A stretch of 64,000 bases of DNA from Oceanobacillus sojae (GTDB taxonomy: Bacteria > Bacillota > Bacilli > Bacillales > Amphibacillaceae), in contig NZ_LT727812.1 in the NCBI RefSeq assembly GCF_900162665.1, positions 415,570 to 479,569 on the forward strand, given 5' to 3'. Below, in pieces: positions 1 through 9,168 of this stretch. Made by a program: the position numbers and the translations under genes. Numbering within the stretch: position 1 is the first letter of the stretch; every line of letters starts with the position of its first letter. Under the pieces are notes generated by a model that saw nothing but the letters and a program-made list of their open reading frames with translations, searched no databases and was not told the DNA's origin.

Positions 1-65
1 TTCGCTCCCATCTAAGAAGAAATAAGTTTTATTTACTTTTTTACAAAGAAATAAAGCTAATTTTA

Positions 66-200
66 GCGGAAGAAATACACGGAGACTCCTGTGGGAATGC
101 GCAGTGGGAAGACCCCGCAGAAAAAAAGTGCTCTTCTTTTTTTCGAGGAGGCTGAGCTCAAGCCCACGGAAAGCGTAGTGTATTTCTGCAGCGGCTGACT
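66..200. repeat. Dispersed Bacillaceae intergenic repeat, family 1
   Basis: This non-coding stretch has inverted ends (AGAAATACAC at 71-80, GTGTATTTCT at 178-187). Between them is the succession GGAGACTCCTGTGGGAA, a GACCCCGCAG block, GAGGAGGCTGAG, CCCACGGAAAGCG and TTTCTGCAGCGG. I recognise this pattern from memory as a repeat scattered between genes in many Bacillaceae genomes. It should fold into a branched cruciform or RNA structure. No ORF fits it, and positions 1-65 show nothing else recognisable. Confidence 0.7.
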
Positions 201-230
201 TCAGCATTTTTATATACTTTTTTATCTTTT

Positions 231-266
231 AAAAAAGGCGCGTGATTAAACATCAAACGGCGCCTT
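231..266 (-). terminator. Terminator of tatA
   Basis: AAGGCGC at 235-241 pairs with GCGCCTT at 260-266. On the minus strand the stem is followed by a T-rich run. It lies just past the tatA stop codon. Confidence 0.7.
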
Positions 267-273
267 GTACTTC

Positions 274-489
274 TTATTTTGTTGAATTGTTTCCAGTTTC
301 ATCGTTATTCTCTTGCAGTTCGCTCTTTTTGTCTTCATCAGACATTATATTATTTGCTGAATTTTTGAATTCCCTTAAGGTTTGTCCGGCTGCCTTCCCG
401 ATTTCCGGAAGCTTTTTAGGACCGAAAATAATTAAAGCAAGTACCACAATCAGGATCAAACCTGGAATACCTATATTTGCTGGACTCAT
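274..489 (-). CDS. tatA: Sec-independent protein translocase TatA
   Basis: A 71-residue TatA/E-type component, which forms the translocation pore that exports folded proteins by the twin-arginine route. Residues about 6-22 are one transmembrane helix, followed by the family's [15 protein letters not shown] amphipathic hinge and then a charged, disordered tail. The length is normal for TatA. A GGAGGTG ribosome site precedes the ATG. No tatC lies next to it, so it is probably a stand-alone TatA serving a TatC elsewhere. It is transcribed away from the RocB-like gene's end and has its own terminator. Confidence 0.93.
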   Translation of the reverse strand: MSPANIGIPGLILIVVLALIIFGPKKLPEIGKAAGQTLREFKNSANNIMSDEDKKSELQENNDETGNNSTK

Positions 490-566
490 GGAACTACACC
501 TCCATTCTGATTTTATTATAAAGCATTTCCTTCTATTTTATAATGGTTAAATCAATAAAATTATGA

Positions 567-2183
567 CTAATTGTCTTCTTTTTGTGAAATTTGCAGAATC
601 AGCTGACGAATTAAATACGGAAATTGCTCAAAAGCATTGGTAATATGCAGCCTCTCTGTTCTTTTATGCGCATCATGACCAAATGGCCCTACATTTAAAA
701 CTGGCGCGTTCAGTTCACGCATCGACGAAAACGGTAATTCATAGGAGTCACCCCAGACTGGTGTATTTTCTTCATAAACCTGTAAATCCGTATCACTGCC
801 CTGGTAATTGACATAGCTCAAATCACAAATACCATTGAGGAAATGGCTCCTTTTTATCTCTAATTGAAATTCTCTTTTTGCTTCTTTTTCCACAAAATCC
901 ACACAAGATTCTACAAATAGATTTCCGCTGGAATTTACTGCCGGATAATAAGGCGGCGCAAATAAAATTACAATTGCCGGTGCAAGCTCCTGACAATGAA
1001 TCATCAAACTGTCGGTAATCCGAAGCGATTTTTCTCTGTCATCATAATCATCATTATAATGAATATCTTTTTTCAATTCTTCAATAAATTCTTCACCCAG
1101 CTTATTCCCAGCATACTCCAATAACTCTCTATAAGCAATTACTTTAACATGCCCGATTGGCTGTACTTGATTATCTTTACATATCTGTTTATACCGTTCA
1201 TTGCATTGTAATGCTGCTTTTTTAGCAGTCTGCTCAAATAATGCGAAGGCTTCCTCAACGGTACGCTCTAAAAGAAAAATATTATATAAAGCCGAAGAAC
1301 GATATGGCGTTTGTGTAGAATAGCGCAGCCGTAAATCGGTTTGCTGCAGCGTAACGGGCAGCGGAGCAGTTTCCCCCAGCACCGTTTCCTGAAAAATCGG
1401 ATTCCATTCCATCTCTCTTGTTAAAAATGAGGATATAAATGGAGACGTCATGCCGCTTAAAGGTTCTCCTGCATGTGTTTCCTTCCCGTAGAATAAAGCT
1501 CCTGCCAATACCTTTCCAATTGTTCCGCTATAAATATAGTGCGTATTATCTTTAGGATCATGCCGGAATGTCGGCTCACTATTTAAGAATAAAGTATATT
1601 TTATATCATGCTGTTTCTGTAAATTAATGAGTGCAGGTATAGCAAAGCGCATTCCAGCAGAATTTACTTCTTCATCCGGGACTGTCAATAGAACCAGATT
1701 AATCGGCCATTCCTCTATACTTGCCTGTTCAATCAAGCTCATATGCATGACAAGACCCATCTTCATATCCATTGTCCCGCGTCCAAATAAGAAATCTCCA
1801 GATTCAATATCTGCACGGATATCTCTTGCAAAGGTATCCTTTTGTTCCAGATATATTTTAGTAAGCTCTTCAGGTTGGGTTGCCAGCGGCTCCAAAGAAC
1901 CGTATTCCTCTGTATTCACCGTATCAAAATGGCTAATTAAGCAAATCGTTTGCCTGGCATCCGGATGTTTATATAAAGCAGTTAAAAGCTTACGGCGCTG
2001 ATCTGCCTCATGTAAATTTAAGTAAGAAGGATTTTTATGAAAATAATCTAAATCTTGAAGCTTTGCATACAACTTTCTGGGAAACTGCTTTTCTCCTTCT
2101 GAAAGACTGATACTCTTCCAGCTGACAAGCTCATTTAGCAGCTGCCGCAATTGACCGGCGCTGTTCCATTGAAATTTACCCAC
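567..2183 (-). CDS. rocB: RocB-like M20 family peptidase (arginine utilization protein)
   Basis: A 538-residue member of the M20 zinc peptidase superfamily that most resembles Bacillus RocB, a protein of the arginine-degradation regulon whose exact reaction is unsettled. Metal-site motifs are visible: SHFDTV near residue 85, GRGTMDMKMG near 135 and PDEEVNS near 168. RocB proteins are about this long, clearly longer than ordinary M20 hydrolases. The start is GTG, behind a G-rich ribosome site. A near-consensus cre sequence lies about 50 bases upstream. P5C dehydrogenase and its sigma-54 activator are 4-6 kb away, which supports a role in arginine/proline catabolism. Confidence 0.85.
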   Translation of the reverse strand: MGKFQWNSAGQLRQLLNELVSWKSISLSEGEKQFPRKLYAKLQDLDYFHKNPSYLNLHEADQRRKLLTALYKHPDARQTICLISHFDTVNTEEYGSLEPLATQPEELTKIYLEQKDTFARDIRADIESGDFLFGRGTMDMKMGLVMHMSLIEQASIEEWPINLVLLTVPDEEVNSAGMRFAIPALINLQKQHDIKYTLFLNSEPTFRHDPKDNTHYIYSGTIGKVLAGALFYGKETHAGEPLSGMTSPFISSFLTREMEWNPIFQETVLGETAPLPVTLQQTDLRLRYSTQTPYRSSALYNIFLLERTVEEAFALFEQTAKKAALQCNERYKQICKDNQVQPIGHVKVIAYRELLEYAGNKLGEEFIEELKKDIHYNDDYDDREKSLRITDSLMIHCQELAPAIVILFAPPYYPAVNSSGNLFVESCVDFVEKEAKREFQLEIKRSHFLNGICDLSYVNYQGSDTDLQVYEENTPVWGDSYELPFSSMRELNAPVLNVGPFGHDAHKRTERLHITNAFEQFPYLIRQLILQISQKEDN

Positions 2184-2230
2184 TAAACCCCCGCCTTTCT
2201 CTCAACATTCCTTTCTATTATACCAGCAAT

Positions 2231-2244
2231 TGAATGCGTTTACA
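2231..2244. promoter_or_regulatory. Candidate cre (CcpA) site
   Basis: TGAATGCGTTTACA matches the catabolite-responsive consensus TGWNANCGNTNWCA at all but one fixed position. It lies in the divergent gap between rocB and htpX, closer to rocB. Carbon-catabolite control of amino-acid catabolism would fit, but this is inferred from sequence alone. Confidence 0.45.
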
Positions 2245-2379
2245 TAATTTACAGTTATTCTCTTTTTTAAAAATTTACATTTGCAAGCTAGATAACAGTT
2301 CAGCCTTTAGAAAAGAATATGATATGATTTATATAAGTTGAGTTATATAGAAAAGAAAAATTTCATCAGGAGGTTATTT

Positions 2380-3285
2380 ATGGGGAAAAGAATTACTTTA
2401 TTTCTGTTAACAAATATTTTAGTTTTAACGACAATCGTCATTGTCTGGTCCATTATTACAAGTATATTTGATATTGAACCAAGCTATCGTTCAGATGGTG
2501 GAATTAATTATCTTTCACTTATGTTGTTTAGTATTATTGTAGGTTTTACCGGCTCCTTTATTTCGTTAGGAATGTCCCGCTGGATGGCCAAAACCATGAT
2601 GAAGGTCAAGATAATTGACCCAAATAATGCTGTCAGCGGTCAGGAACGTGCTGTTTATGAAAAAGTAGAACGGTTATCTCGTGCTGCAGGGCTGAGCCAC
2701 ACACCACAGGTTGGTATTTACCCTTCTCATGAGGTAAATGCATTTGCAACGGGACCGAGTAAGAAACGTTCTTTAGTTGCTGTGTCTCAAGGGCTGCTGG
2801 ATAGCATGGATGATGATGCGGTAGAGGGAGTAATTGCGCACGAAGTAGCTCACGTAGCAAACGGTGATATGGTAACAATGACTTTATTACAAGGAATTAT
2901 CAATACATTTGTCGTCTTCTTATCCCGTGTTGCTGCTATGATTGTTTCCAGATTTGTACGTTCTGAGCTGCAATGGATCGTTCAATTCGCTGCTATTATT
3001 ATTTTTCAAATCTTATTTTCTATTTTAGGAAGTTTTGTCGTCAGTGCTTATTCCAGACATCGGGAATATCACGCAGATCGAGGCGGCGCTGATTTAGCAG
3101 GAAAAGATAAAATAACGCATGCTTTACACTCTTTAAAAGCTTATATTAATCGTGCAGAAGCAGATGATCACACAAATGATACAGCAATTCAAACAATGAA
3201 AATCAGTAATAAATCCAGCATTTTTAAAGCCTTATCCTCTCACCCTCCACTGGAGGAACGTATTGCCAGATTAGAAGAGCGTTAA
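2380..3285 (+). CDS. htpX: HtpX-type membrane zinc metalloprotease (M48)
   Basis: A 301-residue integral membrane protease that degrades misfolded membrane proteins. There are hydrophobic segments near residues 5-28 and 40-62, the zinc-binding [11 protein letters not shown] motif near residues 153-163, two further membrane spans, and the [10 protein letters not shown] block that supplies the third zinc ligand. The start at 2380 was chosen because AGGAGG at 2368-2373 is correctly spaced for it. An in-frame start at 2338 has no ribosome site. It stands alone and ends in a strong terminator shared with the convergent pgl gene. Confidence 0.93.
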   Translation: MGKRITLFLLTNILVLTTIVIVWSIITSIFDIEPSYRSDGGINYLSLMLFSIIVGFTGSFISLGMSRWMAKTMMKVKIIDPNNAVSGQERAVYEKVERLSRAAGLSHTPQVGIYPSHEVNAFATGPSKKRSLVAVSQGLLDSMDDDAVEGVIAHEVAHVANGDMVTMTLLQGIINTFVVFLSRVAAMIVSRFVRSELQWIVQFAAIIIFQILFSILGSFVVSAYSRHREYHADRGGADLAGKDKITHALHSLKAYINRAEADDHTNDTAIQTMKISNKSSIFKALSSHPPLEERIARLEER

Positions 3286-3290
3286 GCAAA

Positions 3291-3336
3291 AAACTTCCTT
3301 CTGCAGAGTGATTTAACTCTTAACAGAAGGAAGTTT
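3291..3336. terminator. Bidirectional terminator between htpX and pgl
   Basis: A 13-bp perfect stem, AAACTTCCTTCTG (3291-3303) with CAGAAGGAAGTTT (3324-3336), has A- and T-runs on either side, so it can end both convergent transcripts. Confidence 0.9.
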
Positions 3337-3348
3337 TTTAATACCTAA

Positions 3349-4383
3349 TTATGAAAGAAACTTCACACAAACTACTTCCGGAACATCAATAACCTGATCT
3401 GTCTGCGCTAGTTTTCCTGTTTCTGTATCTCTGCTAAACAGCACAACATTTCCAGTATTCTGATTAGAAGCAAGCAGGAATTGTTCCGTGGGATCAAGAA
3501 TAAAGTCTCTTGGCCACTCTCCGCCAGATGCAGTAAATTCAAGGAATGTCAGTTCGCCGCTGTTCTCATCGACTTTAAAAGAAGCTATGCTGTTATGCCC
3601 GCGATTACCTGTATAAAGAAACTTTCCGTCTGAAGTGATATGGATAGCACTTGCATCATTTGTTTCTTTAAAATCTGCAGGTTTTGCCAGGATTGTCTGC
3701 TTCTCCGTAAACTCACCTGTCTCACGATTGTAATCTAAAACGATAACTTCCGTAGAAAGCTCTGTAATTAAGTAAGCTATTGGTTTATTCGGATGAAACG
3801 TAATATGTCTTGGTCCGCTTCCCGGCTTTGCATGAAAAGTGCTTACTTCTTTCAAAGAAGAATCTTCTACTTTGTATGTTACTAACCGATCTGTTCCCAA
3901 ATCTGCAACAACAACAAATTTTTTATCTGGTGTAAATCCAGAGAAATGGACATGCGGTTTTTCTTGTCTTTCATGTGGGCCGTTTCCTTCGTGCTTTGTA
4001 AAATGCCCCTGTTCTAATTCTCCATTTTCATTTATAAAATGGAGCCCAATATTTCCTTTATGATAATTTCCTGTTAACACTATATTTTCTGCAGCCTCTA
4101 CATAACAAGGAGGGTTTCCTTCTACCAATTGACCATTTACCGGCAGTAATTCACCGTTTGTTTTATCAACGCGGAAAGCATTTACGCCTCCCATATCCCC
4201 CTCCTGTGCAACAGCATATAAAAAATCTTGCTTTTCATTAAAATTAATATATGTCGGGCTTCCAAGCTCTGCTGCCACCTCAGAAGCAGACAGCTGTCCT
4301 TTATCCGTATCCAATGTAAACCGATATACTCCCTGACTTGTCTTTCTCGTGTATGTTCCTGCGTAACCAAAGTATTTACTCAT
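3349..4383 (-). CDS. pgl: 6-phosphogluconolactonase (lactonase-family beta-propeller)
   Basis: A 344-residue seven-bladed propeller of the lactonase family (YkgB in B. subtilis), predicted to hydrolyse 6-phosphogluconolactone in the oxidative pentose phosphate pathway. The N-terminal YAGTYTRKTSQGVYRF motif, repeated blade motifs (for example SGPRHITFHPNKP and DASAIHITSDGKFLYTGNR) and the total length all fit this family. An AAGGAAGG ribosome site precedes the ATG. It is a single-gene unit, transcribed toward htpX. It is distinct from the NagB-like type of phosphogluconolactonase. Confidence 0.88.
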   Translation of the reverse strand: MSKYFGYAGTYTRKTSQGVYRFTLDTDKGQLSASEVAAELGSPTYINFNEKQDFLYAVAQEGDMGGVNAFRVDKTNGELLPVNGQLVEGNPPCYVEAAENIVLTGNYHKGNIGLHFINENGELEQGHFTKHEGNGPHERQEKPHVHFSGFTPDKKFVVVADLGTDRLVTYKVEDSSLKEVSTFHAKPGSGPRHITFHPNKPIAYLITELSTEVIVLDYNRETGEFTEKQTILAKPADFKETNDASAIHITSDGKFLYTGNRGHNSIASFKVDENSGELTFLEFTASGGEWPRDFILDPTEQFLLASNQNTGNVVLFSRDTETGKLAQTDQVIDVPEVVCVKFLS

Positions 4384-4467
4384 GTAAATGCATCCTTCCT
4401 TAAAGCTAACTTGTTTATTAGCCTATTGTACCATTTAACTTAAAAAGGTTACATTTAAAAGTATTTT

Positions 4468-5469
4468 TTATTCTTTCTTCTTTCGCTTCCCAAGAAAGAA
4501 CAGCAGTGCCAGTACTGCCGAACCAATAATAAGCGGCTGTTTTTTCATCTTATTATCCTCTGTGTAAAAAACATCCTTCACAAGAAGATTCAGATTCTGC
4601 GGTCTTTCTGCCAGACGGCGCATAAAGTAACCGAACCAATCTTCTCCAAACGGAATGTAAGTACAGAATCGATAGCCTTCCTTTACTAATTGTTGCTGCA
4701 TATCTACTCGGAAACCATACAACATTTGGAATTCAAAGTTATCCTTTGAAATATGATGTTCTTCAATAAACTTCTTCAGCTCATTGATAATACGGTGATC
4801 ATGTGTTGCAATGGAAGTATAAGCTTTTCCAAGCAGTCTTTTCTTAGCAATTGCAAGGAAATTTTTATCGATTTCTTCTTTAGAAGAATATGCTACCGTG
4901 CTTTCTTCTTTATAAGCTCCTTTTACAATGCGCAGCCGTACATCCTCGAGCTCTTCTATGTCTTTCTCCACATCGTACAAATAAGTCTGTATAACTGTAC
5001 CGATATTGGAATAGCTTTGACGAAGCTGCTTTAAAATTGCTAAGGTCTTTCCATAGTGGCTATACTTCTCCATATCAATATTCACAAAAATATTATAATC
5101 GTTCGCTTCTTTTAAAATTTGTTCCACATTTTGAATACAGAAAGACTCTTCAATGTCTAAGCCTAATTGTGTTAACTTAATAGACACGTGACAATCCAAA
5201 TTCTCTTTATGAATTTGATGAAGCATATGAATAATTTTCTCTTTAGCACGCTCTGACTCTTCTCTGTCTGTCACGAACTCGCCGAGGTGATCCATTGTAC
5301 AGGATATCTTTTTTTTGTTTAATTCCCTGATAACAGGAATAACTGCATCAAAATCAGTCCCGGCCACAAAGCGCTCCGCTCCAAAGCGCGCCCCGAATTT
5401 TTTAGCACTTTTATTTAAAAAGTCATTATTTGAAAGTCCAATAAAAAAGTCCTTTGCCAAGCTCGCCAT
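4468..5469 (-). CDS. Proline dehydrogenase with C-terminal hydrophobic tail
   Basis: A 333-residue FAD-dependent monofunctional proline dehydrogenase (PutB/FadM type) that oxidises proline to pyrroline-5-carboxylate. Substrate and flavin motifs are recognisable: STMDHLGEFV-like sequence near residue 45, VSIKLTQLG near 96, RIVKGAY near 185, IATHD near 220 and the YIPFGEDWFGYFMRRLAERP block near residues 272-291. The ATG at 5469 follows a GGGGGAAGG ribosome site; an ATG 27 bases upstream lacks one. The last ~26 residues are unusual: a hydrophobic stretch (about 312-327) is followed by GKRKKKE. This looks like a tail anchor and is absent from typical relatives of about 300 residues. Confidence 0.92.
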   Translation of the reverse strand: MASLAKDFFIGLSNNDFLNKSAKKFGARFGAERFVAGTDFDAVIPVIRELNKKKISCTMDHLGEFVTDREESERAKEKIIHMLHQIHKENLDCHVSIKLTQLGLDIEESFCIQNVEQILKEANDYNIFVNIDMEKYSHYGKTLAILKQLRQSYSNIGTVIQTYLYDVEKDIEELEDVRLRIVKGAYKEESTVAYSSKEEIDKNFLAIAKKRLLGKAYTSIATHDHRIINELKKFIEEHHISKDNFEFQMLYGFRVDMQQQLVKEGYRFCTYIPFGEDWFGYFMRRLAERPQNLNLLVKDVFYTEDNKMKKQPLIIGSAVLALLFFLGKRKKKE

Positions 5470-5519
5470 TATACCTTCCCCCATCTCCGAAAACAAACTA
5501 TGTGTTTGCAGAGCTTCTT

Positions 5520-5543
5520 TATATCTGTCCCTATATCTGTCCC
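5520..5543. repeat. Tandem 12-bp repeat in the proline dehydrogenase leader
   Basis: TATATCTGTCCC occurs twice back to back (5520-5531 and 5532-5543), 50-75 bases upstream of the proline dehydrogenase start. It could be a regulator-binding repeat or a slippage product; the sequence alone does not decide. Confidence 0.6.
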
Positions 5544-5604
5544 TGCCGTTTATTATCTTAGAAAAAATGCTGACCCTCTTAAAGAAAACTAAAATGATAA
5601 AAAG

Positions 5605-5651
5605 CTCCCTGTAAGCAGTAAAAAAATGATACTTCCTTCTGCTTACAGGGA
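5605..5651 (-). terminator. Terminator of P5C dehydrogenase gene
   Basis: TCCCTGTAAGCAG (5606-5618) pairs perfectly with CTGCTTACAGGGA (5639-5651). It sits between the P5C dehydrogenase stop and the proline dehydrogenase leader, so the two genes are probably only partly cotranscribed. Confidence 0.8.
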
Positions 5652-5663
5652 AACCTTCATTTA

Positions 5664-7211
5664 TTAAAACTGTTCTGATACAATTTTGGCTTCTAAGAAA
5701 TGCTGCAGATAATCTGGTCCTCCAGCTTTAGAATCTGTTCCTGACATTTTAAATCCGCCAAAAGGCTGATAGCCGACAATTGCAGCTGTACAGCCGCGGT
5801 TAAAATAGAGATTACCTACATGAAAATCTTCCCGGGCCCGTTCTAAATGTGAACGGTTTGTAGATATGACAGCTCCAGTCAGACCGTACTCCGTATTGTT
5901 AGCAATTTCCAACAGTTCATCAAAGTCCTTTGCTTTTGCAAAAGCAACTACCGGCCCAAAAATCTCTTCCTGCATAATACGCGCTTTAGGGTCCAGGTCT
6001 TTGAAGATTGTCGGATAGATAAAGAATCCCTTAGAATCATCTGCTTCGCCGCCAAAAACAAGCTCTCCTTCTTCTTTGCCGACCTCTATATAATTTTTGA
6101 TTTTATCAAATTGCTTTTGGTTAATGACAGAAGCCATATAAACGTTTTCCTCTGATGGATTTCCAACTGTTAAGGTTTTCGCAATTTCAATCGATTTCTC
6201 TATAACTTCATCGTAGACATCCTCGTGAATGATAGCACGGGAGCAAGCAGAGCATTTTTGTCCTGAGAAACCAAATGCAGAATGAACAATGGATTCTGCA
6301 GCTAAATCTAAATCAGCTGTTTCATCCACAATAATGGTATCTTTTCCTCCCATTTCTGCAATAACCCGCTTCAGGTGCTGCTGACCTTCCTGTATTTTAG
6401 CAGCGCGTTCAAAAATACGGACACCTGTCGCTCTAGATCCGGTAAAGTTAATAAAATGTGTATCTTTATGATCTACCAGGTAATCTCCAATTTCCTTTGG
6501 ATCTCCCGGCACAAAATTTAATACTCCTTTTGGAAGACCGGCTTCTTCTAAAACTTCCACAAGTTTATATGCAATAACCGGTGTATTTTCAGAAGGCTTT
6601 AACAATACTGGGTTTCCTGCAACAATTGGTGCTGCAACAGTTCCACATACAATAGCAAAAGCGAAATTCCAAGGCGGGATAACTACGCCCGGCCCCATAG
6701 CTTTATAAAAGTATTTATTATTTTCAGTTATACGATCTTCAACATGCTTACCCTGATCAAGCTCCAGCATCTGACGGCCATAATATTCCAGAAAGTCAAT
6801 CCCTTCTGCAATATCACCATCTGCCTGGTCCCACGGCTTGCCCGCATCTTGAATCAGCCATGCAGAAAATTCATGCTTACGGCGGCGTACAATAGCTGCA
6901 GCCCGGAATAAAACATGCGCACGATCCTCAACTGGAACTTTTCTCCAGGTTTCATAAGCTTTTACCGCAGCTTCAAAAGCTTGTTCTATATGTTCTTTCG
7001 TTGCTTTAGATACTTTTCCAATCACTTCTTCTTTATTTGCTGAGTTAATTGACACCAGCTTATCCTCTGTATAAATCTTTTCTCCGTTGATTACAATCGG
7101 ATATTCCTTGCCCAGCTCTTTACGGACAGCAGTTAAAGCACTCTCAAGCTGTTTTTTATTTTCTTCCACCTTAAAATCTGTAAATGGTTCATGTTTAAAT
7201 GGCAATACCAT
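5664..7211 (-). CDS. rocA: L-glutamate gamma-semialdehyde (P5C) dehydrogenase
   Basis: A 515-residue aldehyde dehydrogenase of the RocA/PutC group that oxidises glutamate semialdehyde to glutamate with NAD+, the second step of proline breakdown and the last of arginine breakdown. Visible motifs are PPWNFAFAI near residue 179, the NAD-site FTGSRATG near 254, the general base in AEMGGKD near 285 and the catalytic cysteine in GQKCSACSR near 320. It has full length. Immediately upstream is a near-ideal sigma-54 promoter (7257-7273), and the divergent neighbour is a sigma-54 activator. Induction by proline or arginine is therefore likely. Confidence 0.95.
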   Translation of the reverse strand: MVLPFKHEPFTDFKVEENKKQLESALTAVRKELGKEYPIVINGEKIYTEDKLVSINSANKEEVIGKVSKATKEHIEQAFEAAVKAYETWRKVPVEDRAHVLFRAAAIVRRRKHEFSAWLIQDAGKPWDQADGDIAEGIDFLEYYGRQMLELDQGKHVEDRITENNKYFYKAMGPGVVIPPWNFAFAIVCGTVAAPIVAGNPVLLKPSENTPVIAYKLVEVLEEAGLPKGVLNFVPGDPKEIGDYLVDHKDTHFINFTGSRATGVRIFERAAKIQEGQQHLKRVIAEMGGKDTIIVDETADLDLAAESIVHSAFGFSGQKCSACSRAIIHEDVYDEVIEKSIEIAKTLTVGNPSEENVYMASVINQKQFDKIKNYIEVGKEEGELVFGGEADDSKGFFIYPTIFKDLDPKARIMQEEIFGPVVAFAKAKDFDELLEIANNTEYGLTGAVISTNRSHLERAREDFHVGNLYFNRGCTAAIVGYQPFGGFKMSGTDSKAGGPDYLQHFLEAKIVSEQF

Positions 7212-7256
7212 GTAAAATACCCCCTAGAAAAATAATTTGATCCTATATTATTTACA

Positions 7257-7273
7257 AGCAAAAATCGTGCCAA
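7257..7273 (-). promoter_or_regulatory. Sigma-54 (-24/-12) promoter of rocA
   Basis: On the minus strand the sequence reads TTGGCACgatttTTGCT, matching TGGCAC-N5-TTGC exactly. Transcription would start roughly a dozen bases further on, about 35 bases before the rocA ATG. The adjacent AAA+ activator makes this assignment strong. Confidence 0.9.
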
Positions 7274-7301
7274 CTTTAGATTCAAATCCAAATAATATTG
7301 C

Positions 7302-7332
7302 TGAAACCTTGAAATATATGATAACGGTTTCA
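7302..7332. promoter_or_regulatory. Inverted repeat, candidate activator-binding site
   Basis: TGAAACC (7302-7308) and GGTTTCA (7326-7332) form an inverted repeat about 30 bases upstream of the sigma-54 promoter. A second pair, GTGTAAAG (7381-7388) and CTTTACAC (7426-7433), lies closer to the activator gene. Either could be the enhancer bound by the neighbouring regulator. This is inference. Confidence 0.4.
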
Positions 7333-7447
7333 TTTTTAAAAATTTTCTATTGCTTTTATCTATATTTTATATTTACAATAGTGTAAAGTATATTTACGCA
7401 TACTGCATAGACGGTTTACATATTCCTTTACACTTTGAGGTGAGCAT

Positions 7448-8809
7448 ATGAATGAAGTTTTTTTCTTTGAAGAATTATTACAATCTGAAGATGATGCTAT
7501 TACTATTGTCGATACGAAGAAAAAAGTAATCTATTGGAATAATGCTGCAGAACAAACTTATCAAATTACCAAAGAACAAATTATCAACCAGTCTATTACT
7601 GATTTTTTTTCACAGGATGACCTTATGGTAATGAAAGTTTTAAAAACCATGAAGCCCGTAAAAAATGCTTATCATCGACCAAGAAAAGACAAACATGTTG
7701 TCGTAAATACTTCCCCTGTCTTCAATCAGGAAAATACATTAATTGGTGTTATTTCTATCGAACGCGATGTTACACATATTGTGAAGCTGAACGACAATTT
7801 AGAAAGCACCTCTCAGGAACTGCAGGAGCTGAAGCAGAAAATGAGTCCTTCCTCCCCCAGTTCTCCGTTTGCAAAATTAGTAGGAGAGAGTCAAGCACTT
7901 CACCAGATGATACGGCTTGCCAGCAAAACAGCTGATACAGATGCAACCACCTTGATTCTTGGAGAAAGCGGTACAGGAAAAGAAGTATGTGCCAGAGCTA
8001 TTCACGATGCCAGTAATAGAAAAAATGCTCCCTTTATTCCTGTCAATTGCGGCGCAATTCCTCAAGCATTGTTCGAGAGTGAATTATTCGGGTATGAGAG
8101 CGGCTCCTTTACAGGTGCAGAAAAAGGTGGAAAAGCAGGAAAAATTGAAATGGCTGATGGCGGGACCATTTTTTTAGACGAAGTTGGAGAGCTGCCGTTA
8201 GATATGCAGGTGAAGCTTTTACGGGTTCTGCAGGAAAATCGTATCTATCGTATCGGTGATTCCCGCGGAAAACAAATTGATGTTCGTTTTATAGCTGCAA
8301 CAAATCAGGATTTAGAAAAATTAATGCAGGAAAATAAATTCAGATCAGATTTATTTTATCGATTGAATGTCATTCAATTAACCATGCCTCCTCTGCGTGA
8401 CAGAAAAAAAGATATCGAGATACTTGCAGAAACATTTTTAAAACAGTTTGCTCTTAAATACCAGACTTCTATCCCTGAGCTTCCTGCAGAAACAATGGAA
8501 GTATTGCGGCATTATCATTGGCCGGGAAATATAAGAGAGATTAGAAATTTAATGGAGCGGGTCATTATCCTGCATGAAGGAACAACCTTAACAAGACAAG
8601 ATATATTAAGCTTCCTCCCTGTTTCGTTTTCAAATCCTCCTTTAACCCATACAGAATCTTTACCACTGGAAAAGGAAAATATGGAGAAAGTATCGATTGA
8701 ACAGGCTTTGGAATTATGTAACGGCAATAAATCTAAAGCTGCCCGGCAGTTGGGTATATCTCGTGTTACTCTGTACCAAAAAATTAAAAAATATAATCTG
8801 GCTGATTAA
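7448..8809 (+). CDS. Sigma-54-dependent transcriptional activator (RocR/PutR-like)
   Basis: A 453-residue enhancer-binding protein. Residues 8-115 look like a PAS sensor. The AAA+ domain carries Walker A GESGTGKE (172-179), the sigma-54 contact loop GSFTGA (219-224, a GAFTGA variant) and Walker B GGTIFLDEVGEL (about 239-250). The C-terminus is a Fis-type helix-turn-helix (about 427-450). It is divergent from rocA, whose promoter is of sigma-54 type, so it most likely activates proline/arginine catabolism in response to an amino-acid signal. Whether the inducer is proline (PutR) or ornithine/citrulline (RocR) cannot be told. A GAGGTG ribosome site precedes the ATG. Confidence 0.88.
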   Translation: MNEVFFFEELLQSEDDAITIVDTKKKVIYWNNAAEQTYQITKEQIINQSITDFFSQDDLMVMKVLKTMKPVKNAYHRPRKDKHVVVNTSPVFNQENTLIGVISIERDVTHIVKLNDNLESTSQELQELKQKMSPSSPSSPFAKLVGESQALHQMIRLASKTADTDATTLILGESGTGKEVCARAIHDASNRKNAPFIPVNCGAIPQALFESELFGYESGSFTGAEKGGKAGKIEMADGGTIFLDEVGELPLDMQVKLLRVLQENRIYRIGDSRGKQIDVRFIAATNQDLEKLMQENKFRSDLFYRLNVIQLTMPPLRDRKKDIEILAETFLKQFALKYQTSIPELPAETMEVLRHYHWPGNIREIRNLMERVIILHEGTTLTRQDILSFLPVSFSNPPLTHTESLPLEKENMEKVSIEQALELCNGNKSKAARQLGISRVTLYQKIKKYNLAD

Positions 8810-8975
8810 CCCTGTTGACTTTGTCGAAAAAAATAACCTATGCAGAAGTTTTGTCGAAAGCATTCCATTTTATTTCACTATTTGCGATAATTCTTTTGGT
8901 ACTTTGATAACAAAACTTTTATTCACGTTATTAATCACAGCCAAATATTACTAAGAAAGGTGCAGAGTATGAGAT

Positions 8976-9155
8976 ATGAATTCTGAAGAGAAAGTTGATA
9001 AGCACAAAAGGGAAGCCATTGTACTTTCCATTGTTCAAAAGAGGAGTGAAATGCTGCAACAGGCCCAGAAGAATGGTCTGGCAGCTCAAGAAACCGTTAA
9101 CTGCAGCCAAGAATTAGATGAGCTGATGAATAGATTAGTTCTTTTAAATAATTAA
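8976..9155 (+). CDS. Spo0E-like sporulation regulatory protein
   Basis: A 59-residue protein with the Spo0E-family signature SQELDELMNRL (SQELD at residues 44-48), preceded by a predicted helix-turn-helix hairpin with KNGL. Members dephosphorylate Spo0A~P and delay sporulation. There is an in-frame stop just upstream, so 8976 is the first possible start. The AGAAAGGTG ribosome site is 13-14 bases away, long for this ATG. It suits better an ATG at 8969, which opens a five-codon ORF (8969-8986) overlapping the gene start. A terminator follows. Confidence 0.8.
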   Translation: MNSEEKVDKHKREAIVLSIVQKRSEMLQQAQKNGLAAQETVNCSQELDELMNRLVLLNN

Positions 9156-9168
9156 CATAAATGGTAAA

